Origin: Bin52 sp965243345
GTDB lineage: Bacteria > Pseudomonadota > Alphaproteobacteria > Thalassobaculales > Thalassobaculaceae
Assembly (NCBI GenBank): GCA_965243345.1
Contig: CBDEUR010000003.1
Location: 2,232,001 to 2,296,000, forward strand
Length of the DNA: 64,000 bases
Direction of reading: 5' to 3'
Below are positions 27,988 to 37,291 of this stretch, piece by piece. Under the pieces are notes generated by a model. It saw only the letters and a program-made list of their open reading frames with translations. It searched no databases and was not told the DNA's origin. Position numbers and translations under genes: made by a program. Positions within the stretch are counted from its first letter, which is position 1. Each line of letters begins with the position of its first letter.

Positions 27988-28027
27988 CCGGCGGTCCGGC
28001 CCATCATTCGCGGGTCGGGACCTGCCG
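27988..28027. terminator. Possible bidirectional terminator hairpin
   Basis: Between two convergent genes, CGGCGGTCCGGCCC can pair with GGGTCGGGACCTGCCG with one or two bulges. There is no strong T-run on either strand. Confidence 0.35.
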
Positions 28028-28043
28028 CTGGCGTGACCGGTCG

Positions 28044-28601
28044 CTACGGCACAATCTCGAAACTGATGCCAGACACGTTCTCGTGCTGCCGGCACTCCGG
28101 TTCGCTGTTGCCCAGATCGGGATAGATCGAGAGCTCGCCGGTCTCGTAGTTGACCATCTGGGTCGGATTGGGATCCGAATTCAGGATCAGGAAGACGGAG
28201 CCCGGTGATGCCAGGATGTGGCGGTTCAGGGAATGCCAGGTACCGCGTCGGAAAGCATATGCCTTGGCGGGATCGATGCGCAGCGCACGGATCTGCGCCG
28301 GGTCGGGGACATCGCCCGGATCCTCCGTGGCGCTCGGCGGCGCGACGCAGACGACGGCCGGAGCCCCGGATATCTGCACGAAGGCCTGGGTTACGCCGAA
28401 ATGTCGCTCCATCACATTGAATGTCATGCCGCCTTCAGGCTGCCAGATTACCGACACGGTGGTCGTGCCGGCATAGGTGTACCCCGTTCGCTTGATGACC
28501 CGGTGGTCGGCCGGCCGTTCCCGCGCATCCCACAAATCACCGAAGGGCGAAAAGCTGTCTTCGGTCATCGGTTCAACCCTGATCCTGTGGATTTTCGTCA
28601 T
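28044..28601 (-). CDS. allA: Ureidoglycolate lyase
   Basis: This 185-residue protein matches AllA: an N-terminal FSPFGDLWDARER, the ERHFGVTQAFVQISGAP core, and the FRRGTWHSLNRHIL motif that contributes the histidines of the cupin-like active site. AllA cleaves ureidoglycolate to glyoxylate and urea, the last step of allantoin/purine breakdown. The protein is slightly longer than the 160-residue E. coli enzyme. No other allantoin genes are nearby, so the rest of the pathway must be elsewhere. The gene is convergent with the deacylase gene. Confidence 0.85.
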   Translation of the reverse strand: MTKIHRIRVEPMTEDSFSPFGDLWDARERPADHRVIKRTGYTYAGTTTVSVIWQPEGGMTFNVMERHFGVTQAFVQISGAPAVVCVAPPSATEDPGDVPDPAQIRALRIDPAKAYAFRRGTWHSLNRHILASPGSVFLILNSDPNPTQMVNYETGELSIYPDLGNSEPECRQHENVSGISFEIVP

Positions 28602-29229
28602 GGTTCTGATCCGTTCTCGTCCGTGTGTCCTGTATCAGCGTCAATCATCGCCGAATCTCCCACAGGGAAACAACACACGAGACCGCGCGGTCATCCCTTG
28701 TTGCCGGATCCGCAGGTGACAGGCGCCCGATTCCAACCAACGATCGGCCCCGGCGCGGGAAGCAACACCACGGTGCAGCGGGACCCCGACAGGTCCGCCA
28801 GCCAGGCTCCAGACCGCGCCGGGTCACTTTCCTCCGGCCTGGCAACGGGCCCCAGGCCCCGTCGAACCCTGGCCACGGCTTTCCTGTCGTCTCGTTCGAT
28901 CCCGTCCGGGGGCCGTGGCCGTTCCCGGGACTGGCTCGGGCTCGCGGAACAGGTGCGTGCCACCATCGCGATCCTGGCTCTTTCGGTGTCACGCCCGACG
29001 CTCCACCCCGTCCGGCGAACCCGGGTTGCCAGACCTCGGCACACCCGTGAGCCAGGGTCTGTCCGGCCGCCATCGCGTGCAGCGCACCTGGCCGATCCCG
29101 ACTGCCGGGCATGCGCAACAGGCGGTCCGGACTTGCGGAAAGCGCGGCGAATTTGCATGGTCCGTGTCATGTCCACCGGTTGCATTGCCTTCACGGCCTG
29201 CCGGTCCTTCGGCTTTCGCGGTGAACGAC
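28602..29229. other. Long non-coding stretch
   Basis: I see no gene. A long plus-strand open frame crosses it, but its composition is random and it has no ribosome binding site. It must hold the promoter of the downstream CoA-transferase operon and, on the other strand, that of allA. There may be remnants of mobile DNA, which I cannot identify. Confidence 0.4.
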
Positions 29230-30444
29230 ATGCCTGACGAAGAACCCGCCACCGACCTTCCTCTTGCGGGCATCCGCGTGCTCGACGCGGCCTGTTTCAT
29301 CGCCGCCCCGTTCACCGCCAGCATCATGAGCGAGTTCGGGGCCGAGGTGATCAAGGTCGAACACCCGGCCGGCGGCGACCCCTGGCGACGGTACGGGACC
29401 GCGACCGAAGTGCCCGACTGCTCGCTTGCCTGGCTGACCGAGGCGCGCAACCGCCGTTCGATCACCCTTGACCTCAGCCGGGCCGAGGGAGCCGGCCTGT
29501 TCCTCGAGCTGGTTCGCGGCGCCGACGTGGTCTGCGAGAATTTCCGGCCGGGAAAGCTGGAGGCCTGGGGTCTCGGCTGGGAGGCGCTCTCCGCCGCCAA
29601 CCCCGGACTGGTGATGCTGCGGGTCTCGGGCTACGGCCAGTCGGGGCCCTATCGCGACCGACCCGGGTTTGCCCGGATCGCCCATGCCTACGGCGGCCTC
29701 ACCTATCTGTCCGGCATGCCCGGCGAGATCCCGGTCACGCCCGGCTCGACGTCGCTTGGCGACTACATGACCGGCATGTACGGCTGTATCGGCGTCCTGC
29801 TCGCACTGCGGCACCGGGACCGCACCGGTGACGGCCAGGTGGTCGACTGCGCACTCTACGAGAGCGTGTTCCGCGCGCTCGACGAAATAGCACCGCGCTA
29901 CGTGCGCGAGGGGTTCGTCCGCGAGGCGGAAGGGACCGGCACCGTGAACGCCTGTCCGCACGGCCATTTCACCGCCGGTGACGGCGCCTTCCTCGCCATT
30001 GCCTGCACCACGGACAAGATGTTCGAACGACTGACCAGGGCCATGGAACGCCCTGACCTGCTGGCGAGGTACGCCGGGCAGGCAGCACGGCTTGCCGGTC
30101 GCGACGAGGTCCTTGCCGAGGTCGAGGCCTGGACCTTGTCCATGCCGCGTGACCGCGTGCTCGCGCTCTGCACCCGGCACGGTGTTCCTGCCGGGCCCGT
30201 GAACTCGATTGCCGACATCGTCAACGACCCGCACGTGCGCGCTCGCGGCACGCTCGCAAGCATAGAGGTTCCGGGCATCGGGTCGGTCACCGTTCCCGCG
30301 GCCCTGCCGCAGCTGTCGCGCACTCCGGGAAGCGTGAAGAGTCTCGGGCCCAGGCTCGGTGCCGACAACATGGGTGTCTACCGCGACGAACTCGGCCTGA
30401 CGGAGGACCGGATTCACCAACTGCAGGAGGCGGGAATCATATGA
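29230..30444 (+). CDS. Family III CoA-transferase (CaiB/BaiF), second locus
   Basis: This 404-residue protein has the class III CoA-transferase fold: LAGIRVLDAACFIAAPF, FGAEVIKVEHPAGGDPWR, LDLSRAEGAGLFLELV, and the catalytic aspartate in DGQVVDCALYES. The start is uncertain; GTG 29221 is an alternative and neither has a strong ribosome binding site. Its stop overlaps the start of the CitE-like gene (ATGA), so the two are coupled. It probably makes the CoA thioester on which the following enzymes act. Confidence 0.88.
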   Translation: MPDEEPATDLPLAGIRVLDAACFIAAPFTASIMSEFGAEVIKVEHPAGGDPWRRYGTATEVPDCSLAWLTEARNRRSITLDLSRAEGAGLFLELVRGADVVCENFRPGKLEAWGLGWEALSAANPGLVMLRVSGYGQSGPYRDRPGFARIAHAYGGLTYLSGMPGEIPVTPGSTSLGDYMTGMYGCIGVLLALRHRDRTGDGQVVDCALYESVFRALDEIAPRYVREGFVREAEGTGTVNACPHGHFTAGDGAFLAIACTTDKMFERLTRAMERPDLLARYAGQAARLAGRDEVLAEVEAWTLSMPRDRVLALCTRHGVPAGPVNSIADIVNDPHVRARGTLASIEVPGIGSVTVPAALPQLSRTPGSVKSLGPRLGADNMGVYRDELGLTEDRIHQLQEAGII

Positions 30445-31337
30445 CGACCCACGCTGCCCGGTCATGGCTGTTCGCACCGGCCAACCACGAACGCAGGGCA
30501 ACGAAGGCGCTGGAACTCGACGCCGATACGGTCATCCTCGACCTTGAGGACGCAGTCGCGGTTGCGGAAAAACCGGCAACGCGCGCGGTGGTCCGGGGCC
30601 TGCTGGCTCGACCCCGCACCGGCGCGGCCCTTGTCAGGGTCAATGCCTGGAACACCGAGTTCTGTCACGGTGACATCGACGCCGTGGTCGGCCCGGGGCT
30701 GGATGGAATCGTCCTGCCGAAGGTCGAGTCCGCGTCGTGCCTGATTGCGATCGACTGGCTGATTGCGAACCTGGAGCGCCAGCGCGGCCTCGCGCACGGT
30801 TCGGTCGACCTCGTGCCGATCATCGAGACCGCACGCGGCCTCGCCGGCGCCCGCGACATCGCGGCAGCCGGAACCCGGGTGCGTCGCCTGGCCTTCGGCG
30901 CAGGGGACTACACCCTTGATCTCGGCATCACCTGGTCGGCGCACGAGAACGAACTTGCCCATGCCCGTTCCGAACTGGTTCTGGCATCGCGGTGCGCGCG
31001 GCTCGAGCCGCCGGTCGACACGGTCTTCATCGACATCCGTGACCTGGCCGGGTTCCGCGCCTCGGCAACCCTGGCCCGTGACCTCGGGTTCCAGGGCAAG
31101 CTGTGCATTCACCCCGACCAGGTCGGCATCACCAACGAGGTGTTCAGCCCCTCGACGGCCGAAGTCGAACGCTGCCAGGCCATTGTCGTCGCGTTCGAGC
31201 AGGCGGAGCAGTCCGGCCTCGCGTCGATCCAGGTCGACGGGTATTTTGTCGATTACCCGATCTACGAGAAGGCGGTACGCACCCTTGCGGCCGTTCGGAC
31301 CTCCCTTTCGACAGACCAGCGGAGTCCCTCCCGATGA
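30441..31337 (+). CDS. CitE-like CoA ester lyase (HpcH/HpaI aldolase superfamily)
   Basis: This 298-residue protein has the CitE/malyl-CoA lyase TIM-barrel motifs: RSWLFAPANHERRATKALEL, VILDLEDAVA with metal-binding acids, IVLPKVESA, LVPIIETARGLAGA with the glutamate ligand, LAFGAGDYTLDLG with the aspartate, and the KLCIHPDQV segment. Members cleave or form beta-hydroxyacyl-CoA bonds such as malyl- or citramalyl-CoA. It is linked by four-base overlaps to the CoA-transferase before it and the HpaB-like gene after it. Substrate unknown. Confidence 0.85.
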   Translation: MTTHAARSWLFAPANHERRATKALELDADTVILDLEDAVAVAEKPATRAVVRGLLARPRTGAALVRVNAWNTEFCHGDIDAVVGPGLDGIVLPKVESASCLIAIDWLIANLERQRGLAHGSVDLVPIIETARGLAGARDIAAAGTRVRRLAFGAGDYTLDLGITWSAHENELAHARSELVLASRCARLEPPVDTVFIDIRDLAGFRASATLARDLGFQGKLCIHPDQVGITNEVFSPSTAEVERCQAIVVAFEQAEQSGLASIQVDGYFVDYPIYEKAVRTLAAVRTSLSTDQRSPSR

Positions 31338-32884
31338 TCCGTTCCGCAGAAGACTACCGCGCAAGCCTGCGTTCGTTGCACCCGAAAGTGTTCGTCGACG
31401 GCAGGTCGGTCGAGAGCGTCGCCGACGAGCCGGCGCTGCAGCCCGGGATCAATGCGGTCGGCACGACCTACGATTTCGCCCTCCAGCCCGACTACTCGGG
31501 ACTGATGCTGGCGACCGAGGCCGAAACCGGTCGAACCGTCAACCGGATGCTGCACATCGATCGCAGTTCCGATGACCTGTTGCGCAAGCTCGAGGCCATC
31601 CGGTTGCTGTGCCGGGAAGCCGGCTGCGTGCAGCGCTACCTGGTCCACGATGCCTTCAACGGCCTGTACCAGGCCACCCGCCGGTGCGATGCCGAGGAAG
31701 GAACCTCGTACTTCGAACGGTTCCGCGACTTCATGCTCGAAGTCCAGGACTCCAACCTCGCCTACGGCATCGCGATGACGGATGCCAAGGGCGACCGGTC
31801 CCGCAAGCCCTGGCAGCAGGCGCACCCGGGCAGCTACCTGCACGCGGTCGAGCAGAGAGCGGACGGGATCGTGATCTCGGGTACCAAGGCAATCGTGACC
31901 GGCGCCCCGTACATGCACGGCTACATCGTGATGCCATCACGGGCCATGACAGCCGATGATGGTCCGTTCGCGGTCAGCTGCGCGGTCCCGATCGACGCGG
32001 AGGGAGTGACGGTTTCGGCCCGGCCGGCCGGGCGCCCGGGAGAAGCCGGCGCGGTCTTCAGCCGCCGGTACGGCCAGACCACCGGCATCGTCATGTTCGA
32101 CCGGGTATTCGTACCGACCGAACGGGTGTTCCTGAACGGCGAGACCGGACAGTCGGAGTACCTCACCCGATCCTATGCGACCCATCATCGCCACTCCTGC
32201 ATTGCGGCGCGCGCCGGCTTTGGTGACCTCCTGATCGGTGCTGGCGCCACCATCATCGAGGCGAACGGCCTCGATACCGAACGCCACGGCCACCTGCGCG
32301 AGACCATGGTCGAGCTGATCAAGATCGTGGAGGGGTTCTTCGCCACCGGAGTGGCAGCGTCGACCTACGGCCGCGACGAGGGCTGGGGCACCATCATGCC
32401 GGACCCGGTGTTCTCCAACATCGGCAAACTGCTGATGGCAACCCAGATCTATGACATGCACCGGCTGGCCCATACCGTGACCGGCGGCCTCGTCGTCGCC
32501 CTGCCCGGGCCCGACGAGGATCACAATCCGCACACCCGGGCGACGCTCTCGGAGGTCCTGCAGGGCAATCCGGCCATCCCGTCGGAACACCGGCTGCAGA
32601 CCGTGCGCCTGCTCGAAGACCTCACCGCATCGCACCAGGCGGGATGGTACTCGGTGATGTCACTGCATGGCGGAGGATCGCCCGAGGCGATGAAGCGGGA
32701 AATCTGGCGGAACTACCCGGTCGGAGAGAAACAGGAACTGGTTCGCTCTCTCATGGAACGCGACCTGCTGGAGCGAACCGACGGGTCCCGGCCCGATCGG
32801 CAACCCGGCCGGTGCTGTCCTGTCGGCTGTCGGGTTCCGGACTTCGTCAAGCAGGCACCTCTCCCGCGCGAAGCCGCGGAGTAG
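31334..32884 (+). CDS. HpaB-family flavoprotein (4-hydroxyphenylacetate 3-hydroxylase / 4-hydroxybutyryl-CoA dehydratase superfamily)
   Basis: This 516-residue protein aligns with the HpaB/AbfD superfamily: the N-terminal SAEDYRASLRSLHPKVFVDG, GCVQRYLVHDAFNGLYQATR, AMTDAKGDRS, ISGTKAIVTGAPYMHGYIVM, and HHRHSCIAARAGFGD. Its overall pattern is closer to the 4-hydroxybutyryl-CoA dehydratase branch, but of that enzyme's four iron-sulfur ligands only the first cysteine and the histidine are kept (see findings). It is therefore more likely a flavin monooxygenase or an iron-free isomerase. It starts within the stop of the CitE-like gene. The last 40 residues are an unusual Arg/Cys/Pro-rich tail. Confidence 0.8.
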   Translation: MIRSAEDYRASLRSLHPKVFVDGRSVESVADEPALQPGINAVGTTYDFALQPDYSGLMLATEAETGRTVNRMLHIDRSSDDLLRKLEAIRLLCREAGCVQRYLVHDAFNGLYQATRRCDAEEGTSYFERFRDFMLEVQDSNLAYGIAMTDAKGDRSRKPWQQAHPGSYLHAVEQRADGIVISGTKAIVTGAPYMHGYIVMPSRAMTADDGPFAVSCAVPIDAEGVTVSARPAGRPGEAGAVFSRRYGQTTGIVMFDRVFVPTERVFLNGETGQSEYLTRSYATHHRHSCIAARAGFGDLLIGAGATIIEANGLDTERHGHLRETMVELIKIVEGFFATGVAASTYGRDEGWGTIMPDPVFSNIGKLLMATQIYDMHRLAHTVTGGLVVALPGPDEDHNPHTRATLSEVLQGNPAIPSEHRLQTVRLLEDLTASHQAGWYSVMSLHGGGSPEAMKREIWRNYPVGEKQELVRSLMERDLLERTDGSRPDRQPGRCCPVGCRVPDFVKQAPLPREAAE

Positions 32885-32993
32885 GGCCTGGACCGGCGGT
32901 CGGCCCGGTCCCGATCAGCCTGACGGTCTGCCTGCTGCCTTCCTGGGGTCGAGGGCGCGGTGATGCGCCCCCGCGCAGCAGTCGGGGACGGGC

Positions 32994-33332
32994 CTACCCG
33001 TCCACCGCCTTGAGAGCCGCTTCCTTGGTATCGTGGATCGTGATGATACGATCGAAGCCGCTGATCTCGAATATCTCTCGAATCTCGTCAGAGACCGAGC
33101 ACAGGGAGAACTCCGAATTCTGCGTCCGCATGGCCTTGGCCGTCAGCAGCAGGGCTCGCAACCCGGCACTGCTGATGTAGGTAATGGCCTTGAAATCGAG
33201 GATGACCGCCCGATCCGTCTGCTCGATAGCCGCCCTGACCGACTCCTCGAACTCCCGCACGTTGGTGCCGTCAATGCGCCCGGCAACGCGAACTGACAAC
33301 ACGCTGTCCTGGCGTTCGGTGCTCACTTCCAT
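32994..33332 (-). CDS. STAS-domain anti-sigma factor antagonist
   Basis: This 112-residue single-domain protein has the STAS pattern: an N-terminal strand LSVRVAGRIDGTNVREFEES, then VILDFKAITYISSAGLRALL, where the serine pair in ISSAG includes the usual phosphorylation site, and an LCSVSDEIREIFEISGFDRI end. Such proteins bind anti-sigma factor kinases in partner-switching. No kinase or phosphatase gene is adjacent. It is a separate gene convergent with the HpaB operon. Confidence 0.88.
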   Translation of the reverse strand: MEVSTERQDSVLSVRVAGRIDGTNVREFEESVRAAIEQTDRAVILDFKAITYISSAGLRALLLTAKAMRTQNSEFSLCSVSDEIREIFEISGFDRIITIHDTKEAALKAVDG

Positions 33333-33433
33333 GGATTGGTATCCCCATCCTTTTCCTGTACTGCGCGAGACGCAGCATTCTGGCTTGAACCCGGAATCCC
33401 TTCGCGTACCCCGCCGCGTCCTGCGCTCATTCC

Positions 33434-34789
33434 TCAGTCGTCCGCATCCGGCATTACAACAAATTCGGGATAGGCTTCAATGCCGAGTTCAACGACATCC
33501 TGTCCAAGCGCCTCAGCCGTCTCGGACACGCGGGCCCCGAATACCTTGTCGATGATCACCCAGACCAGCAGGGATGCAAGGAACACGAACGCACCGATCG
33601 CAACAATGCCGATGAGCTGCGTGAGCGGATCACCTCCTGCCGCAATGCATACCGCGAGTGTTCCCCAGATGCCAGCAAAAAGGTGCGCCGGAACCGCGCT
33701 GACCACGTCATCGATTTTCAGCCTTTCCATCAGCTTCATGCCAAGCACGACAACGGCTCCACCGATGGCGCCGATGATCACCGCCCAGTCATGGGTCACG
33801 ATATCAGGCCCCGCCGTGATCGCAACCAGCCCGCCTATGGCTCCGTTGAGCCCGGCGAGCAGGTCGATCCTTCCGAGCACCGGCCGCGACAGCGCAATCG
33901 CGGCCATGACGCCGGCTGCGGCCGCCAGGTTGGTATTGGCCAGGATGTTACTGATCGCGACCACGTCGACGCCCGTGGACATCGCGAGCTGGGATCCGCC
34001 ATTGAAGCCGAACCAGCCCATCCAGAGAATCAGCACGCCGAGGGTGACGGCCGGAACGTTCGAAGGCGGTGTGCTCCGCACCGTCCCGTCCGGACGGAAC
34101 TTGCCGGCACGCGCCCCGACGACAAGGGCACCGGCCAGAGCCGCCCATTCACCGGTGGAATGCACGATGGTTGAACCGGCAAAGTCCTGGAAGCCTCGCT
34201 CGCTCAGCCAGCCGCCGCCCCAGGTCCACGACCCGATCACCGGGTAGATGACCGCAGTCAGAAACACGATGAACAGGAAGAACGACCACAACTTGACCCG
34301 CTCGGCCAGTGTTCCCGACACGATGGAAGCCGTGGTCGCCACGAACACCATCTGGAAGAACCAGTCCGACATGGTGGAGTAGCCGTTGGCATGTACCCTG
34401 GCCGCGGCCTCGGTGTCGCCGCCCAGCATCGCGATCTCGTCGGGCGTGGTGCGGTGGCCGAAATCAAGGGTCCCGATCCAGCCACCATCCACACCGGCGT
34501 ACATGAGGTTGTAGCCGATCGCGTAGAATGCCAGTCCCGCGATCGAGTAGAGACCGACGTTCTTCAGGCAGATGACCGAGGCATTCTTGGTTCGCACCGA
34601 ACCGGCCTCGAGCATGGTGAACCCGGCGCACATCCACATCACCAGCACGCCCCAGATCAGAAAGGCGAAGCTGTTCAGGACAAAGGCCGATTCCTCGTGA
34701 CCGGAAGCATGGGAAGCCGATGGCAGCACTGCGACGATCAACGCGGCGAAGACAGTCATCGCCCGTCTCGGTGACAACCCGATTATCAT
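33434..34789 (-). CDS. amt: Ammonium transporter (Amt/Rh family)
   Basis: This 451-residue protein begins with a signal sequence (MTVFAALIVAVLPSASHASG) and then about eleven membrane helices. The pore residues are visible: the twin histidines in FAGSTIVHSTGEWAAL and VVSAVPAHLFAGIWG, and the aspartate in the DFAGS segment. Amt proteins conduct ammonia from periplasm to cytoplasm and are gated by GlnK. The start at 34789 has GGAGG six bases upstream; an in-frame extension to 34924 is unlikely. No glnK is adjacent, although a PII-like gene lies about 3 kb away. Confidence 0.93.
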   Translation of the reverse strand: MIIGLSPRRAMTVFAALIVAVLPSASHASGHEESAFVLNSFAFLIWGVLVMWMCAGFTMLEAGSVRTKNASVICLKNVGLYSIAGLAFYAIGYNLMYAGVDGGWIGTLDFGHRTTPDEIAMLGGDTEAAARVHANGYSTMSDWFFQMVFVATTASIVSGTLAERVKLWSFFLFIVFLTAVIYPVIGSWTWGGGWLSERGFQDFAGSTIVHSTGEWAALAGALVVGARAGKFRPDGTVRSTPPSNVPAVTLGVLILWMGWFGFNGGSQLAMSTGVDVVAISNILANTNLAAAAGVMAAIALSRPVLGRIDLLAGLNGAIGGLVAITAGPDIVTHDWAVIIGAIGGAVVVLGMKLMERLKIDDVVSAVPAHLFAGIWGTLAVCIAAGGDPLTQLIGIVAIGAFVFLASLLVWVIIDKVFGARVSETAEALGQDVVELGIEAYPEFVVMPDADD

Positions 34790-34983
34790 TGCGGCCTCCG
34801 GTATGCTCTGGGTGCATGCATCCGCACCTGCAGGTGCGTTCGCTCCTGCCCGGTTAACCTGGGCACCGGACGAATATACCATGCGACGGTCGTACCTGCA
34901 CACGCAGTGCGCAGGTGGCTTCACCGCCCGTCGCGCCGGGTGCGCCTGACGGGGATTGAACCGGGACCTGGAAGCGAAGCGCG

Positions 34984-37155
34984 ATGGATGCAGAGATCAC
35001 GACCCGCGCCGACTCGTCGGCGGAACTCCAGGCGCGGCGCCAGGAGCGTCACCGCTCCCGGCTGGCCGGCAGCGAGGGTGTCGATCTCAAGTCAACGGTC
35101 GCGCCCCAGGATGCGGGACGTCCGTTCGAGGTGGTGTCCGAATTCAGGCCGGCGGGCGACCAGCCCGAGGCGATTGTCCAGCTCGTCGACGGGGTCCGGC
35201 AGGGGGACCTCGACCAGGTGCTGCTCGGGGTGACCGGTTCCGGCAAGACCTTCACCATGGCCCACGTCATCAGCCAGATCAGCCGGCCGACACTGATCAT
35301 CGCGCCGAACAAGACCCTGGCCGCGCAGCTGTACGGCGAAATGAAACAGTTCTTTCCGAACAACGCCGTTGAGTACTTCGTCTCCTACTACGACTACTAC
35401 CAGCCTGAAGCCTACGTCCCCAGGACCGACACCTACATCGAGAAGGAATCGTCGATCAACGAACAGATCGACCGGATGCGCCATGCGGCCACGCGCTCGC
35501 TGCTCGAGCGCGAGGATGTCATCATTGTCGCGTCTGTCTCCTGCATCTACGGCATCGGTGCGGTCGAGACCTACAGCACCATGGCCTTCCTGCTGCAGGC
35601 CGGGAAGTCCTACGAGACCCGGACACTGCTGCGACACCTGGTGGAACTGCAGTACCGGCGTAACGACCTCGGGTTCTCCCGCGGCACCTTCCGGATGCGG
35701 GGTGACACGCTCGAAATCTTTCCGGCCCATCTCGAGGACCGGGCTTGGCGGCTCTCGTTCTTCGGCGACGAACTCGAGGAGATCCAGGAATTCGATCCAC
35801 TGACCGGCGAGCAGACCGCCGCGCTCGCCCAGGTCCGGGTGTTTCCCAACTCGCACTACGTGACCCCGAAGCCGACCCTCGACCAGGCCATCGGCAAGAT
35901 CAAGGTCGAGCTGAAGGAGCGGGTCGCCGAGTTCAGCGATGCCGGACGACTGCTCGAGGCGCAGCGCATCGAGCAGCGCACCGTGCTCGATCTGGAGATG
36001 CTGACTACCCAGGGGGTCTGCGCCGGAATCGAGAACTACTCGCGCTATCTCGCCGGACGCAATGCGGGTGAACCACCCCCCACGCTGTTCGAGTACCTGC
36101 CCGAGAACGCGCTGCTGATGATCGACGAGAGCCATGTCACCGTTCCGCAGATCGGCGGCATGTTCAGGGGCGACTTTCATCGCAAGTCCACGCTCGCCGA
36201 GTACGGGTTCCGGCTTCCCTCCTGTGTCGACAACCGGCCTCTCACCTTCGAGGAGTGGGAGCAGATGCGCCCACAGACGGTGTTCGTCTCGGCGACTCCG
36301 GGGCCTTGGGAACTCGACCGGACCGGAGGGATCTTCGTCGAACAGGTGGTGCGACCCACCGGGCTGATCGACCCGGTCTGTATCGTGCGTCCGACCGCAA
36401 CCCAGGTCGACGACGTGATTGCGGAGTGCAGGGCGGTGGCGGACAGGGGCCAGAGAACCCTGATCACCACGCTGACGAAACGCATGGCCGAGTCGCTTAC
36501 CGACTACATGTCGGAGGCCGGTCTGCGTGTCCGCTACCTGCACTCCGACATCGATACGCTCGAACGCATCGAAATCGTCCGGGACCTGCGGCTCGGCGTG
36601 TTCGACGTGCTGGTGGGCATCAACCTGTTGCGCGAGGGGCTGGACATCCCCGAGTGCGCACTGGTCGCCATCTTCGACGCGGACAAGGAAGGATTCCTGC
36701 GTTCGCGCACCTCGCTGGTCCAGACCATCGGGCGGGCAGCGCGGAACGTCGACGGACGGGTGCTGCTCTACGCCGATATCGTCACCGACAGCATGCAGTA
36801 CGCAATCGACGAGACCAACAGGCGGCGTGCGCGACAGGCGGAGTACAACGACACGCACGGGATCACGCCCGAATCGGTTCGCAAGGCAATCGGCACCATC
36901 CTGGAATCCGACCACGAGCGCGGCGACCGGCTCACCGTCGAGACCGAGGCTCCCGAAGGGGCATTGGTCGACCGCACGCTCGAGGAGGTGATCCAGGACC
37001 TGGAGGCGCGGATGCGCGCCGCCGCCGCCGACCTGCAGTTCGAGGAAGCGGCCCGCCTGCGCGACGAGATCCGCCGACTCGAGGCAGCGGACCTCGGACT
37101 GGCCGAGACCAAACCCCGGAAACGGCAGGCCCGAAACCGCTCACGACGGCGGTAG
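34984..37155 (+). CDS. uvrB: UvrABC excinuclease subunit B
   Basis: This 723-residue protein is UvrB. It has Walker A GVTGSGKT, the beta-hairpin YYDYYQPEAYVPRTDTYIEK that grips DNA, the DESH box, helicase motifs VSATPGPWELDRTGG, the ATP motif QTIGRAARNVDGRVLLYAD, and the C-terminal UVR motif (LQFEEAARLRDEIRRLE) for UvrC contact. It takes part in nucleotide excision repair. An extra N-terminus of about 40 residues precedes the conserved PFEVVSEF; a later start is possible. The gene stands alone. Confidence 0.97.
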   Translation: MDAEITTRADSSAELQARRQERHRSRLAGSEGVDLKSTVAPQDAGRPFEVVSEFRPAGDQPEAIVQLVDGVRQGDLDQVLLGVTGSGKTFTMAHVISQISRPTLIIAPNKTLAAQLYGEMKQFFPNNAVEYFVSYYDYYQPEAYVPRTDTYIEKESSINEQIDRMRHAATRSLLEREDVIIVASVSCIYGIGAVETYSTMAFLLQAGKSYETRTLLRHLVELQYRRNDLGFSRGTFRMRGDTLEIFPAHLEDRAWRLSFFGDELEEIQEFDPLTGEQTAALAQVRVFPNSHYVTPKPTLDQAIGKIKVELKERVAEFSDAGRLLEAQRIEQRTVLDLEMLTTQGVCAGIENYSRYLAGRNAGEPPPTLFEYLPENALLMIDESHVTVPQIGGMFRGDFHRKSTLAEYGFRLPSCVDNRPLTFEEWEQMRPQTVFVSATPGPWELDRTGGIFVEQVVRPTGLIDPVCIVRPTATQVDDVIAECRAVADRGQRTLITTLTKRMAESLTDYMSEAGLRVRYLHSDIDTLERIEIVRDLRLGVFDVLVGINLLREGLDIPECALVAIFDADKEGFLRSRTSLVQTIGRAARNVDGRVLLYADIVTDSMQYAIDETNRRRARQAEYNDTHGITPESVRKAIGTILESDHERGDRLTVETEAPEGALVDRTLEEVIQDLEARMRAAAADLQFEEAARLRDEIRRLEAADLGLAETKPRKRQARNRSRRR

Positions 37156-37291
37156 CGGCGACAACCGGAGCAGCTTCGGTGCCAGTCGCCTCCCGGGCTG
37201 TTGCCATCACGACATTTCCTGCCGGTTCAGGCCGCAGCTTCGGACCGGTCCGCGGGTTCCAGGCGCCGCGATTCCCGGGGCGTTGCCGACG

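Noticed and set aside
28218..29237. A 339-codon plus-strand open frame from inside allA into the intergenic region
   Set aside because: It begins antisense to allA, has no ribosome binding site, and ends in the CoA-transferase start region without any motif.
32945..32985. Hairpin GGGCGC/GCGCCC between the HpaB-like and STAS genes as a terminator
   Set aside because: A six-base-pair stem without a T-run is expected by chance in such GC-rich sequence.
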